Shown: positions 54,038-63,615 of the stretch, piece after piece
Position numbering within the stretch: the first letter of the stretch is position 1
Layout of the letters: the number at the start of each line of letters is the position of its first letter
Assembly (NCBI RefSeq): GCF_902859935.1
Contig: NZ_CADIKI010000015.1
Location: 124,001-188,000, forward strand
DNA length: 64,000 nt
Direction: 5' to 3'
Source: Paraburkholderia fynbosensis
GTDB lineage: Bacteria > Pseudomonadota > Gammaproteobacteria > Burkholderiales > Burkholderiaceae
Made by a program: the position numbers and the translations under genes
The notes under the pieces: generated by a model
Told to the model about the DNA's origin: nothing
The model's database searches: none
Seen by the model: only the letters and a program-made list of their open reading frames with translations

Positions 54038-55546
54038 ATGAGACTACTCGCCTGGACTATCCCCGCTGTCGTTCTTGTTACCGCCTCTCCCGCCTTCGCC
54101 CAATCGGCGCCGCCGCGCGACGAATTCTTCTGGCTCGGCGAAATCAACAAGGCCACGGTCGTCATCAACACCGACGAAGGGCTGCTCGACAAGGCGATGG
54201 CCCCGCGTCTCGCCGCGGGTGTGGCGAAGGTCATTGCCGACGGCAATCAGCCCGGCGCGAAACGTCCGGCCACGGTAATCACGTTCGAGCCGCTGCTGAT
54301 CAAAGCGGCCGGCGAAGACGTGACGCTGTTGCACGCAGGGCGCTCCAGCCAGGATATGCACGCCACGTATCGCTCGGCGATTCTGCGTGGCGACCTGCTG
54401 AACCTCGCCGATCAGCTGAACCGCACGACCGCGACGCTGGTGCGTCTTGCCGGCCAATATTCGGCGACCATCGTGCCCAACTACACGAACGGTGTGGCGG
54501 CGCAGCCGAACAGCTACGGCCACTACTTGCTGGGCTTTGCCGCGGGACTGGATCGCGACGCGCAGCGCATTCGTGAAGCGTATAAGCGTGTCGACCGTTC
54601 GTCGATGGGCACGACGGTGCTCAATGGCACGAGCTGGCCGTTGAACCGCGAGCGGATGGCGCATTATCTCGGCTTCAACGCGATCGTCGATAACGCGTAT
54701 GACGCTTCACAAATCTCCTCTGTCGACGAACCGGTCGAAACCAGCGCGATCGTCACGAGCGTGGCGCTGCACACCGGCAGTTTCATTCAGGACGTGATGA
54801 CGCAATACGCCGAGTCTCGGCCGTGGATTCTGCTGCAGGAAGGCGGCGTCAACACGTACGTGTCGAGCGCGATGCCGCAAAAGCGCAACCCCGGCCTGCT
54901 GATCCGCACGCGCACGGACGCGTCCACTGCGTTGGCGCAGGCCGAGGGTGTCGTGCTGGAGGCGCACAATCTGCCGCCCGGCATGAGCGATCCCAAGGAC
55001 GTGAAGGCGAACACGGAGATGATCGACAGCGGCATAGCCGCGCTCAAAGGCTGGCAGACGGTAATGAACGCGCTCGTGATCAACCCCGAACGCGCGCTCG
55101 AAGAACTGAATAGCGACTGGACCGCGTCGCAGGAAGTCGCCGATGTCCTGATGCGCAAATACAAATTGCCGTTCCGGGTCGGCCATCATTTTGCGTCGAA
55201 TGTCGTGGAGTACGCGCGGCAGAAGGACATCAAACCGCTCGACTTTCCATACGCCGACGCGCAACGCATCTATCGGGAGACGGTGGCAGGCACGCCGTAT
55301 GCCGGTGATCTGCCGATGAGCGAAGCCGAGTTCCGTGCGACGCTCAATCCGGTGTCGATCGTGAACAATCGCGCGACGACGGGCGGTCCGCAACCGGCTG
55401 AAATGGCGCGCATGCTGAAGGAAGCGAACGCGCGCGTGGCGCAGCAGGATCGGTGGATCAAGGAGAGCCGGGCGCATATCGACGGATCGCTGGCGAAGCT
55501 GGATGTCGATTTCGACAAGGTGCTCGGCCGCTCGCGCGGGAATTGA
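54038..55546 (+). CDS. Argininosuccinate lyase-like protein with signal peptide
   Basis: 502 residues. N-terminal signal peptide (LLAWTIPAVVLVTASPAFAQ, cleavage near 20), then the fumarase/aspartase/argininosuccinate-lyase fold with the superfamily signature SSAMPQKRNPG, an LHAGRSSQDMHATYRS motif and TSWPLNRERMAHYLGF. Argininosuccinate lyase is normally cytosolic and ~460 residues. Export suggests this is not the arginine-biosynthetic enzyme but a paralogue acting on another amino-acid adduct in the periplasm. Confidence 0.85.
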   Translation: MRLLAWTIPAVVLVTASPAFAQSAPPRDEFFWLGEINKATVVINTDEGLLDKAMAPRLAAGVAKVIADGNQPGAKRPATVITFEPLLIKAAGEDVTLLHAGRSSQDMHATYRSAILRGDLLNLADQLNRTTATLVRLAGQYSATIVPNYTNGVAAQPNSYGHYLLGFAAGLDRDAQRIREAYKRVDRSSMGTTVLNGTSWPLNRERMAHYLGFNAIVDNAYDASQISSVDEPVETSAIVTSVALHTGSFIQDVMTQYAESRPWILLQEGGVNTYVSSAMPQKRNPGLLIRTRTDASTALAQAEGVVLEAHNLPPGMSDPKDVKANTEMIDSGIAALKGWQTVMNALVINPERALEELNSDWTASQEVADVLMRKYKLPFRVGHHFASNVVEYARQKDIKPLDFPYADAQRIYRETVAGTPYAGDLPMSEAEFRATLNPVSIVNNRATTGGPQPAEMARMLKEANARVAQQDRWIKESRAHIDGSLAKLDVDFDKVLGRSRGN

Positions 55547-55629
55547 CTATCGCGTTCGATAGCGTAAGGTCGCGAGCACGGCGTTGATCCGGCCGCGCTC
55601 GCGGGGCGGAGATCCGATAAGGCGCTTTA

Positions 55630-56943
55630 CTACTTGTCCGCGAGTGGAAACGCAGCGTCGCGACCCGCACGCGGCGAAGGCGTCGCAGGCTTCAGACTGC
55701 CGATAAACGGCGCATCCGGCTTCATGACGAAAGTCAGCAGCACCCCGCAAGCCATCACGCCGATCGACAACAGAAAGGTGACGTTCCAGTTGCCCAGACG
55801 ATCGATCAGATAACCGGCCAACACCGGGCTCACGATCGCCGCCGTGAAGCCCGTGCCGCTCATGATGCCGCTCGCCGTGCCCGAGCGGTCATAGGCGATG
55901 TCCATCGGAATGGCCCACATCGGGCCGATATTCATTTCATTGAAGAACATCGCGGCGGCGAGGAAGACCAGCGAGTACATCGGGTCGTGAATCAGCACGA
56001 CGGGGATCAGCGAGAGGCCGGTCATCGTCATGCAGAACGCAACGAGGGCGCTGCGCGCGAGTCTCAGATTGCCGGTGCGGCGCAACAGCCGATCGCTGAT
56101 CAGTCCGCCGGCCAGATCGCCGAACACGCCGGCAATGAACACACCCGACGTGAAAATGACCGCCTTCTTGATGTTCAGATGGAAGCTGTGCATGAAGTAG
56201 AGCGGCATCCAGTCCAGCATCAGCCAGAGAATCCAGTTGTAGCAGAAATACACGGCGGAGACCGGCAACAGGCGCCGATAAAGCCGCGCCCAGGTGCCGG
56301 GCGCTTCCACCGGACGAACTCTCGGCGGCGGCAGGCTATGAATTTCTTCGGCGGTGATACGCGGATGATCCGCGGGTTTCTCGGTGTACGTGATGTACCA
56401 CAACACGAGCCAGCCGAAACTCAGCGCACCGAGCAGATAGAACGCAAAGCGCCAGTCGAACGCGGTCATCAGCGCCAGCACGAGTATCGGCGCGATGGCG
56501 TTGCCAAGCCGCGCCGACGAATGCGTGATGCCTTGTGCGAAACCGCGCCGGTCCTTCTTCACCCACGACGCCATCGCGCTGGTAGAGGCGGGGAAGGTCG
56601 CGCCTTCGCCGAGACCCAGCAGCAGGCGCGCCGCGACGAGCGTCGCGAAACCGCCCGCGAGTCCCGTCAGCGTGGTCGCCACGGCCCAGATGAACGCGCA
56701 GGCGATCAGCGTGCGCTTCGCGCCGAAGCGGTCGCTCACCCAGCCGCCGATGAACTGGAACACCACGTACGGATACGCAAACGCCGAGAAGATGAAGCCG
56801 AGCTGTGTGTTGCTCAGTCCGAGTTCCGATTTGAATTGCCCGGCGGCGGTGCTGATGTTGACGCGATCGACGTAAGTGATGAAGTACATCAGGCACAACA
56901 TCAGCAGGACGGTGGTGGTCGCCTTGAATTGCAATCGTTTCAT
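55630..56943 (-). CDS. MFS transporter, ACS family
   Basis: 437 residues, 12 helices. FITYVDRVNISTAAGQFKSE at helix 1 and GGWVSDRFGAKRTLIACAF (motif A) identify the anion:cation symporter family. It is the third gene of an operon with a CaiB/BaiF CoA transferase and an enoyl-CoA hydratase (27-bp gap), suggesting uptake of a carboxylic acid that is then converted to a CoA ester. Confidence 0.9.
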   Translation of the reverse strand: MKRLQFKATTTVLLMLCLMYFITYVDRVNISTAAGQFKSELGLSNTQLGFIFSAFAYPYVVFQFIGGWVSDRFGAKRTLIACAFIWAVATTLTGLAGGFATLVAARLLLGLGEGATFPASTSAMASWVKKDRRGFAQGITHSSARLGNAIAPILVLALMTAFDWRFAFYLLGALSFGWLVLWYITYTEKPADHPRITAEEIHSLPPPRVRPVEAPGTWARLYRRLLPVSAVYFCYNWILWLMLDWMPLYFMHSFHLNIKKAVIFTSGVFIAGVFGDLAGGLISDRLLRRTGNLRLARSALVAFCMTMTGLSLIPVVLIHDPMYSLVFLAAAMFFNEMNIGPMWAIPMDIAYDRSGTASGIMSGTGFTAAIVSPVLAGYLIDRLGNWNVTFLLSIGVMACGVLLTFVMKPDAPFIGSLKPATPSPRAGRDAAFPLADK

Positions 56944-56970
56944 GTCTCACTCCACGTTGTTCGTTTATTG

Positions 56971-57732
56971 TTATTTCGACGCACCCGAGGTGAAGGCGAT
57001 CACGGCGTCCTTGAAGCGGGTGCTGCCGTACACCTCGTCGATCAGGTCTTCGTCGTCGAGCCGCTGTTCGACGACGATGCGGCGTAAGCTCTCCTTCACC
57101 GCTTTCTGCGTGACCGGCGACAACGCCATGAGCCGTTGCGCGAGCGCATGCGCCGCCTCCTGCAACGCGCCGGGCGAGCAAACGTCGTGGACGTACCCGC
57201 ATTCCAGCATGTCCGAGGCACTCAGATAGTCGGCGAGCATCAGCATCTTCTTGACGCGCGGCACGCCGAGGGCAGCCTGAAGCCGCGCGATGTTGCGCGA
57301 GGACAGCGTGTTCGACAGCGTCTTCGCGATCGGCGCGCCGAAGCGCGATGCATCGCTGCACAGTCTGAAGTCGCACGCTGTCGCGAGCGCGAGGCCGCCG
57401 CCCACCGCCCAGCCGTCGATCACGGCGATGGTGGGCATCGCTATACGTTCGACCGTATCGATGACGCGTTCCACGAAGGCCTCGTAGGCCACGCCATCGC
57501 GGCCGTCATGAAAGTCCTTGAAATACGCGATGTCCGTGCCGGCAATGAACGATTTTCCGCCCGCGCCGCGAAACAGGATGCAGCGCACGCCGCTGGTGCG
57601 TTCACACTGGCCGATGAGCGCAAGCAACGACTCGTACATGGCGAGCGTCATGGCATTGTGCCGCTCGGGCCGATCGATCACGATCTCCGCTGCGCCCGAA
57701 GCATGCACTGTGAGGGTGACGGGTTCGTTCAT
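56971..57732 (-). CDS. Enoyl-CoA hydratase/isomerase family protein
   Basis: 253 residues, crotonase fold. Segments ERHNAMTLAMYESLLALI, FIAGTDIAYFKDFHDG and AVIDGWAVGGGLALATACDF form the CoA and oxyanion sites. Its start overlaps the CoA transferase stop by 4 nt, so the two are co-translated. The hydration or isomerisation substrate is presumably the CoA ester made by that transferase. Confidence 0.9.
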   Translation of the reverse strand: MNEPVTLTVHASGAAEIVIDRPERHNAMTLAMYESLLALIGQCERTSGVRCILFRGAGGKSFIAGTDIAYFKDFHDGRDGVAYEAFVERVIDTVERIAMPTIAVIDGWAVGGGLALATACDFRLCSDASRFGAPIAKTLSNTLSSRNIARLQAALGVPRVKKMLMLADYLSASDMLECGYVHDVCSPGALQEAAHALAQRLMALSPVTQKAVKESLRRIVVEQRLDDEDLIDEVYGSTRFKDAVIAFTSGASK

Positions 57733-58895
57733 GATGCCGTCCCGTTGATTTCGGCGAAGATTTCATCGTTGTGTTCACCGAGCAGCGGCGGGTGGCGGCG
57801 CACCGTTTGCGGCGTGCCGAGCATCTTGACCGGAAAGCCGATGTTCCTGACCTTGCCTTCAAGTGGATGGTCGATCTCCATGCACATGTGCCGGTGCGTG
57901 GCATGCTCGCTTTCGAACGCTTCCGGATAGGACAGGATCGGGCCGGCCGGAATGCCAGTCGCGAGCATCGCCTCGACCCACTCGGCGCTGTCGCGCTTCG
58001 CAAATTCCTGCTCCAGTACTTCGATCATCGCTTCGCGATTCTTCAGGCGCAGCGAGACAGTTGCATAGTCGGCGTGCGCGACGAGGTCCGGCCGCTGTAG
58101 CAATTCGCACAGCTTCGTCCACAGCTTCTGATTGGTTGCGCCCATGACGAAGTAGCCGTCGCGCGCTTTCACTGCCTGATAGGGCGCGCTCATCTTGTTG
58201 CTGGTGCCGAGCGGCGTCGGCGGCACGCCTGTGCCCCAGTACTCCGACATGTCCCAGATCGAAAAGGCCATCACGGAATCGAACAGCGACGCGTCGATGT
58301 GCTGACCCTCGCCGGTTTTCTGCGCGCCGATGTAGGCCGACAGCAGGCCATACACCGCGAACAGCGCGCAGCCGATATCGGCCACCGGCACGCCTGCCTT
58401 CACGGGCTTGCCACCCTTGTAGCCGGTCACGCTCATGACGCCGGACATCGCCTGCGCCATCAGATCGAAGCCCGGGCGCGAGGCCCAGGGGCCGCTTTGC
58501 CCGAAGCCGGAGATGCTCACGTAGACGATCTTCGGATTGATTGCCTTGATCGACTCGTAGTCGATATGCAGGCGCTGCACCACGCCGGGACGGTAGTTTT
58601 CAACGATCACGTCGGCGGTCTTCGCGAGTTTGTAGAAGAACTCGCGGCCTTCGTCGCTCTTGAGGTCTAGCGTCAGAGAACGCTTGTTGCGGTTCATGTT
58701 CAGGAAGCCCATGCTGTCGGGGCCCTTCATCTTGAAGCCCATCGCGCCGCGGGTCTGATCGCCTTCCAGCGGCTCGACCTTGATCACGTCCGCGCCCAGG
58801 TCGGCCAGCAGCATGCAGGCGAACGGGCCCGCCATGACCTGGCTCACGTCCAGCACGCGGATGCCTTGCAGCGGCAGATGTTTCGATTCGGTCAT
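57729..58895 (-). CDS. CaiB/BaiF family CoA transferase
   Basis: 388 residues. N-terminal GIRVLDVSQVMAGPFACMLLADLGADVIKVE, cited in parts, is the class III CoA-transferase fold, and the catalytic Asp lies in HIDASLFDSVMAF. These enzymes move CoA between acids such as carnitine, oxalate or succinate derivatives. First gene of a three-gene operon (CoA transferase, hydratase, MFS), with a LysR regulator upstream on the same strand. Confidence 0.93.
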   Translation of the reverse strand: MTESKHLPLQGIRVLDVSQVMAGPFACMLLADLGADVIKVEPLEGDQTRGAMGFKMKGPDSMGFLNMNRNKRSLTLDLKSDEGREFFYKLAKTADVIVENYRPGVVQRLHIDYESIKAINPKIVYVSISGFGQSGPWASRPGFDLMAQAMSGVMSVTGYKGGKPVKAGVPVADIGCALFAVYGLLSAYIGAQKTGEGQHIDASLFDSVMAFSIWDMSEYWGTGVPPTPLGTSNKMSAPYQAVKARDGYFVMGATNQKLWTKLCELLQRPDLVAHADYATVSLRLKNREAMIEVLEQEFAKRDSAEWVEAMLATGIPAGPILSYPEAFESEHATHRHMCMEIDHPLEGKVRNIGFPVKMLGTPQTVRRHPPLLGEHNDEIFAEINGTAS

Positions 58896-59142
58896 ATCGA
58901 GGTTCCTTTGGTACGTTGATTCGTCGTTTCGAGGTGGCGGGAGGATTGCCTGCTCGCGTCAATGGGCAACGAGGCGTGTGGGGTGGGCGGCTGTCAGCGC
59001 GAGACGCTGAGACGCATGGCTGCCGAAGGTTGCCTGGAATGCGCCAGCGCGAATGAGAACGTTTGGGGAGTCCGCGAGGCGGTGCATTGACCGCTTTTCG
59101 TAGGAGTGCATCGCGCGATGCTGTCGGTCGCGCAAGGGCCAC

Positions 59143-59178
59143 GGGGCATGATTTGTCTCCGGCTAATCGTTATGCCCC
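59143..59178. promoter_or_regulatory. Split 7-bp inverted repeat GGGGCAT/ATGCCCC, candidate LysR site
   Basis: GGGGCAT (59143-59149) and ATGCCCC (59172-59178) are perfect inverted copies 22 nt apart, between the LysR gene and the operon it probably controls. Spacing of about three helical turns between half-site centres suits a dimer or tetramer. Confidence 0.4.
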
Positions 59179-59226
59179 ACTGTCGCCGACTGCAAAGGCC
59201 GCCGCAAGAATGACCGCGTCATGTCT

Positions 59227-59247
59227 GGTTTCGCGAGCGGCGAAACC
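59227..59247 (-). terminator. Hairpin after the LysR gene
   Basis: GGTTTCGC (59227-59234) and GCGAAACC (59240-59247) form an 8-bp perfect stem with a 5-nt loop, 17 bp beyond the LysR stop on the minus strand. There is no T run, so this could equally be an operator. Confidence 0.4.
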
Positions 59248-59263
59248 GGAGGGAGTTGAACGA

Positions 59264-60154
59264 TTACGCCGGGTGGCCGAGCAATTCGACCACCACGTTG
59301 CGCAGCGTCTGTTCCTGCGCGTGTCCTTCGACACACGAGAGCACATAGCTGCGCTGATGCCAGTCCCCTTGCAACTCGGCCGACGCGAGCGCTTTCTCCG
59401 GATGAAAACTGCGCAGTACGTCGGGTGGCATCAGACCGACCCCGAGCCCATGGCGCACCATTGCGAGCATGGTGTCGAAGCCGCTGGCGGTGAAGTTGTT
59501 GGCGAACAGGCGTCCGCGGCTGCGATACGCGCGCTGCACGGCCGAGAGCACTGCGGAGCCCTTGCCGAGACTCACGATGGGCAGATCGAGAATGTCGTCG
59601 ATCCCAACCGGTTCGTCACGAAACCGGAAATGCGCGCGGCTATAGACAAGCACGAGCCGGTCGTCGCGGTACGGCGACTTGGCGAGATCGAGAAAGCCGC
59701 TCTTCTTCTCATAGATGCCTACGTCGATCACTTTGTCGCGCAGCAGCTGTTGGACGATCTTGCTGTTCTCTTCGACGATCTTCAGCGTGATGCCCGGATA
59801 TTTGCGCTGGATGCCGGCAATCTCACGAGCGAGGAACTGGATCACGACCGCCTTCGGCGCGCCGATGATGATGCGGCCGTCGAGCCCATGATTAAGCGCC
59901 AGCGCGTCGCCTTCGAGCCGGTCGATGAGGTTGTCGATCTGCCGGACGTATTGCAGCAGCTTGGCGCCTGATTCAGTGATCTCGACGCCGTGCGGCACAC
60001 GGTTGAAGAGCTTCGCGCCGAGTTGCTCTTCGAGGTCCGACACGCGTCGCGATGCGGCGGCCACGGCCAGATTGAGCTTGTCGGCGGCGCGCGAGATGCT
60101 GCCTTCCTCGACGATAGCGAGGACCAGCCGAACGGTTGTCGTGTCGAATTTCAA
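59264..60154 (-). CDS. LysR-type transcriptional regulator
   Basis: 296 residues. Winged helix (VRLVLAIVEEGSISRAADK, LNLAVAAASRRVSDLE) followed by an effector domain with the IIGAPKAVVIQF stretch. The best start is a TTG at 60154 with GGAG 6 nt upstream; the frame open to 60238 adds a Pro-rich stretch not seen in the family. Located directly upstream of the CoA-transferase operon on the same strand, it is the probable regulator. Confidence 0.9.
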   Translation of the reverse strand: MKFDTTTVRLVLAIVEEGSISRAADKLNLAVAAASRRVSDLEEQLGAKLFNRVPHGVEITESGAKLLQYVRQIDNLIDRLEGDALALNHGLDGRIIIGAPKAVVIQFLAREIAGIQRKYPGITLKIVEENSKIVQQLLRDKVIDVGIYEKKSGFLDLAKSPYRDDRLVLVYSRAHFRFRDEPVGIDDILDLPIVSLGKGSAVLSAVQRAYRSRGRLFANNFTASGFDTMLAMVRHGLGVGLMPPDVLRSFHPEKALASAELQGDWHQRSYVLSCVEGHAQEQTLRNVVVELLGHPA

Positions 60155-60373
60155 AACGAACTCCAGACTGTGTCTTGTTCGAAGGGATGGGCGCGGTGGA
60201 ATGGGCGGCGGCGAATGGGCCGTGGCCGATGTCGTCAATGATATCGGTGATGTGGGGGGATGCCGCCGGGAAGGGTGAGTGTCGAATCGTAGCGGGTTGG
60301 CACGCGGTGTCTGCTGTCACGCTGGCCGCGTTTCAGTGAGACACTCGCGTGCATGTGATGTTACGGTCGTCGC

Positions 60374-61522
60374 TCACGCATGCAGAATCAGTTTCTGCAC
60401 GCGCCAGTTCAGCAGTTCCGCGACGAACAGCACATTCTCCGATGGGCACGCCATCTGATGAATCCAGCCGAACTGCTTCGGTTGTTTGCCCGCCTTGCCG
60501 AGCACGCCGAGCACTTTCCCATCGAGCGTCATCTTGTAGATGCGCCCCGGAAAAGCATCGGCGCTATAAAGCACCGGGTTCGGCCCCGGCGAAATGCAGA
60601 TGGCCCACGGCGAACCGGGCGCGAACGTGCCGGCTGCGATCGCCGCTTCGTCGGGCATGTTGCCGATCGCCGGACGCGCATCCGGTGGCACCGGCACGTC
60701 GATGGTGAATTGCCGCAGGAAAGTGCCTTCGGTGTCGAACACCTGAATGCGGCGGTTGCTGCGGTCGGCGACATAGACGTTTTCGTGCGCATCCACAGCG
60801 ATGCTGTGCGGCGTATGAAACTGGCCCGGACCCGTGCCGCGGTCGCCCCACGACTTGATCCAGTTGCCGTCGGGATCGACTTTCGCCACGCGTGAGTTGA
60901 TATAGCCGTCGCTGATGTACGTGTTGCCCGCGGCGTCCCACGCGACGTCCGTGACCTGACGAAAACGCCCGGGCTCGGAGGGCAGCGGCGGATTGGGATG
61001 CTTGAGCGGGCCGGTTTCCTCGTCGGCGGCTTCCTGCTTGCGGCCGAATACCATCGCAACCCGTCCATCCGGTGTGAACTTGATCACCATGTCGGAGCCT
61101 TTGTCCGTCACCCAGATGTTGTCCTGCCGGTCCACCTTGACCGTGTGCGCGAACGACCACGCATAAAGGTGATGGCCGATCTCGCGCACGAAGCGTCCGT
61201 CGGGCGCGAACTCCAACAGCTGCGCGGCGGCCGCGCCATACGCGGGGCCGTTGGTGTTGCCGCGCGACAGCACGAAGATGTGTCCGTGCGAGTTGAGCGC
61301 GACGCCGGAGCATTCGCCGAAATAGGTGTCTTTAGGTAACTGAACGGGATTGGCAACCGAATCGTAAGCGATGGCCGGCACGTCTTGCGTGTCCGCGAAT
61401 GCCGCAGGCATCGCGAATCCGGCCGCGGTGCCGGCGATAAGACTCATGAACGTTCGACGACTCATTGCCCGATGCTCCGCGCTGCCACAGCACGGACAAA
61501 ACGCCCCATATTGCTCGCTCAT
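60374..61522 (-). CDS. Tat-exported NHL-repeat/beta-propeller protein
   Basis: 382 residues. A Cys-rich N-terminus (CPCCGSAEH) precedes a twin-arginine signal (MSRRTFMSLIAG). A six-bladed propeller follows with NHL-type repeats: SGVALNSHGHIFVLSRG, HTVKVDRQDNIWVTDKG, VAWDAAGNTYISDGYINSR, SIAVDAHENVYVADRSNRR. Similar to peptidyl-alpha-hydroxyglycine amidating lyase-like proteins of unknown bacterial role. The Cys cluster before the signal is odd and may bind metal or be a start artefact (an internal Met at MSRRTF is possible). Confidence 0.82.
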   Translation of the reverse strand: MSEQYGAFCPCCGSAEHRAMSRRTFMSLIAGTAAGFAMPAAFADTQDVPAIAYDSVANPVQLPKDTYFGECSGVALNSHGHIFVLSRGNTNGPAYGAAAAQLLEFAPDGRFVREIGHHLYAWSFAHTVKVDRQDNIWVTDKGSDMVIKFTPDGRVAMVFGRKQEAADEETGPLKHPNPPLPSEPGRFRQVTDVAWDAAGNTYISDGYINSRVAKVDPDGNWIKSWGDRGTGPGQFHTPHSIAVDAHENVYVADRSNRRIQVFDTEGTFLRQFTIDVPVPPDARPAIGNMPDEAAIAAGTFAPGSPWAICISPGPNPVLYSADAFPGRIYKMTLDGKVLGVLGKAGKQPKQFGWIHQMACPSENVLFVAELLNWRVQKLILHA

Positions 61523-61690
61523 TTGGTGTCTCCTGTTTGATCGGCCTGATAGTCACGTCGTCAAGCTCTAAACGTGCACAGGCAATCGTAGTGCACAAAA
61601 CGCTTAATAGCTAAGTCGTCGTTCTGTGTCAGGAGAGTGGGGCTCTGTGTTGTGCCGGCATCGCTCGCTCGCGCGCGCGATGCCGGTTGA

Positions 61691-62485
61691 TCACTGTTCG
61701 GCATGCTTAGCCGCATCTTCGATCACAGCCACTACTTCTTTCGGGCGCGATTCGTAGACTGAATGGCTCGCACCTGCAAGCACGGTCGTGTGACTGTGCG
61801 CCCGCGTGTAGTACCAGCGCTCGAGATCAGGATTGATGATCCTGTCCTCCGCCGCGACGATGCCCCAGCTCGGCTTGCTGGTCCACGCGGCAGCCGTGAG
61901 CGGTGTCGAGAAGACCTTTGCCGCGGTCAGAATCTGCGCGTGTGATTCGAATTGGGCCTGCTTGAGTGGCAGGTCGGCGGCGAAATCCTTTGGGAAGTCT
62001 GCGGGATTCAGCGAGGTGTAGCCATCGGCTGTCTTCATGATTGCGCCTGACTGCTTCGACGTATAACTCGGCATGCGCTTGCCGAGGTCGCTTTCATCTT
62101 CGCCGACGGCGGGCGCATGCGCGGCCACGTACACGAGGCCGACGACGTTCGGATGCACGCCGGCCTCGGTAATCACGGAGCCGCCGTAACTGTGCGCGAC
62201 GAGAATCGTGGGACCGCTCTGCTGGTCGAGAACGCGTTTGGTCGCGGCGACGTCGTCGTCGAGCGAACTCAGCGGTTCCTGCACGATGGTGACGTGGTAG
62301 CCGTCTTTGGTCAGCCGGTTATAGACCGGCTGCCAACCCGATCCGTCCACCCATGCGCCATGAACGAGAACGATGTTGCGCACAGGCGCGTTGTGTGACT
62401 GGGTGTCCTGCGCCATCGCGGCAGTCGATGCAAAGAGCGACGCCGACAATGACAGGGCCGTGGCGACGAGGGGCAGAAACTTCAT
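61691..62485 (-). CDS. Secreted alpha/beta hydrolase
   Basis: 264 residues. Signal peptide (FLPLVATALSLSASLFASTA, cleavage at AMA-Q). Oxyanion HGAW motif in VLVHGAWVDGSGW, nucleophile elbow VAHSYGGSV, acid in VAAEDRIINP, and His in LAGASHSVYE. This is the HGAW subgroup of small esterases common in Burkholderiales. ATG at 62485 with CGGAG upstream. Substrate unknown. Confidence 0.9.
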   Translation of the reverse strand: MKFLPLVATALSLSASLFASTAAMAQDTQSHNAPVRNIVLVHGAWVDGSGWQPVYNRLTKDGYHVTIVQEPLSSLDDDVAATKRVLDQQSGPTILVAHSYGGSVITEAGVHPNVVGLVYVAAHAPAVGEDESDLGKRMPSYTSKQSGAIMKTADGYTSLNPADFPKDFAADLPLKQAQFESHAQILTAAKVFSTPLTAAAWTSKPSWGIVAAEDRIINPDLERWYYTRAHSHTTVLAGASHSVYESRPKEVVAVIEDAAKHAEQ

Positions 62486-62599
62486 GACAACTCCGATATG
62501 CGAATAGAGATTACTTTTGAACAGATCCAGGTGATTAACCAGTAACAGTCGGAAGCCGCTCCTCATGGAAGCTCGGATTGGCATCCGTGCACGCACTGT

Positions 62600-62950
62600 T
62601 TAACTACCGAAAAAGAGGTTGCAAAAGCTGACCGGACCTACACAGTCGGAGCCCATCGACTTGCGCGCGTGTGCGCCCGATGAAGTACTGCCGTTCTGCG
62701 GCACGCCGCCGTACCCTGATTGGGTCGTTTGCGAAGTAGTTTCTGCGGCGATCTTCGCTTCGGCAGCCTGAATATTGGCCGGGTAGGTGGTGTCGCTGCC
62801 AGCGGAGGGGCTAAAGCCAGCCTGCTCGACGCGAACCAGATCGGCGCGCACCTCGGCGCGAGTCAACGGAGCATTCGATTGTGCGAAGCTCAGTGCGGGG
62901 ACGGCCAATGTGCCGATAACGAGAGCGATGCCAGCAAGAGTCTTGTTCAT
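62600..62950 (-). CDS. DUF4148 family secreted protein
   Basis: 116 residues. Signal peptide ending ALSFAQ near residue 24, then the DUF4148 core LTRAEVRADLVRVEQAGFSP and PANIQAAEAKIAAET. DUF4148 is abundant in Burkholderia and relatives and has unknown function. Two Cys near the C-terminus (DCVGPVSFC) could form a disulfide. The frame to 62983 adds a basic stretch before the signal and is not used. Confidence 0.9.
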   Translation of the reverse strand: MNKTLAGIALVIGTLAVPALSFAQSNAPLTRAEVRADLVRVEQAGFSPSAGSDTTYPANIQAAEAKIAAETTSQTTQSGYGGVPQNGSTSSGAHARKSMGSDCVGPVSFCNLFFGS

Positions 62951-63615
62951 GATGAAAATCCTTTTAATAAATGTGATGACCATGACAGGTCATGGTTGCG
63001 ATTCTGTACTTGCCGGTAGAGACCTGAGTGCCGCCGCCGGTCGATGCAGGGACGTTCAACGAAACGGCTATTTAATCTGGATGGCTAAGTAAAGGTGAAT
63101 GAGAAAACCTGTCCGAGTGATAAAAGATACGTCTCGGTCTACCTGCCTGCCCTGGCAAATCGTTTGTGATTGAAGCTAGGCACAGGTACTTCCTTGGGCA
63201 TTCGCGTCGCAGGTATCAACAGCCGTTCTTGTAGAGGCAAACACGTCGAGCCGCCGCTTATTCCAAACTTTTTTCAAGCGAAGGCGTATTGACGAGTCTT
63301 ACATTCCGCTGAAATGAGGGACATGCCGGCAATTGCCGATGAGGGCGCGCACCAGGCACCCCTTGCGGGCGGTTGCAGCGTACAAGCGAGTAATGTATGT
63401 GAAAGAAACGGACCGACAACAGAAGGGGATGTAGCCGTGTTGGGGTCAAGCGGAGCTAATCACTTTGCTGCGTGACTATATTGGTTAGCGCGCGAAAAGC
63501 GTTTTCCGCCACCCGGTCACTTTCCTTGGACGCTCGACCCGCCGACCAACGCAACGATCTGTCTTTGCTACTATGTAGCCCGCGACCGCTTTTGAACCGT
63601 AGAAAGGAGAGGCAA
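62951..63615. other. Intergenic region without recognised gene
   Basis: About 665 bp, lower in GC than average. The small ORFs present (for example 63258-63449 on -) lack domains or ribosome sites. The AGAAAGGAGAGG ribosome site of the DUF1330 gene lies at its right end. Confidence 0.5.

Larger units (their letters stand above)
58896..59263. other. Intergenic region upstream of the CoA-transferase operon
   Basis: About 370 bp holding a split inverted repeat (59143-59178), which may be the LysR binding site for the operon, and a hairpin (59227-59247) just after the LysR gene. I could not identify the -35/-10 of the operon. Confidence 0.45.
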
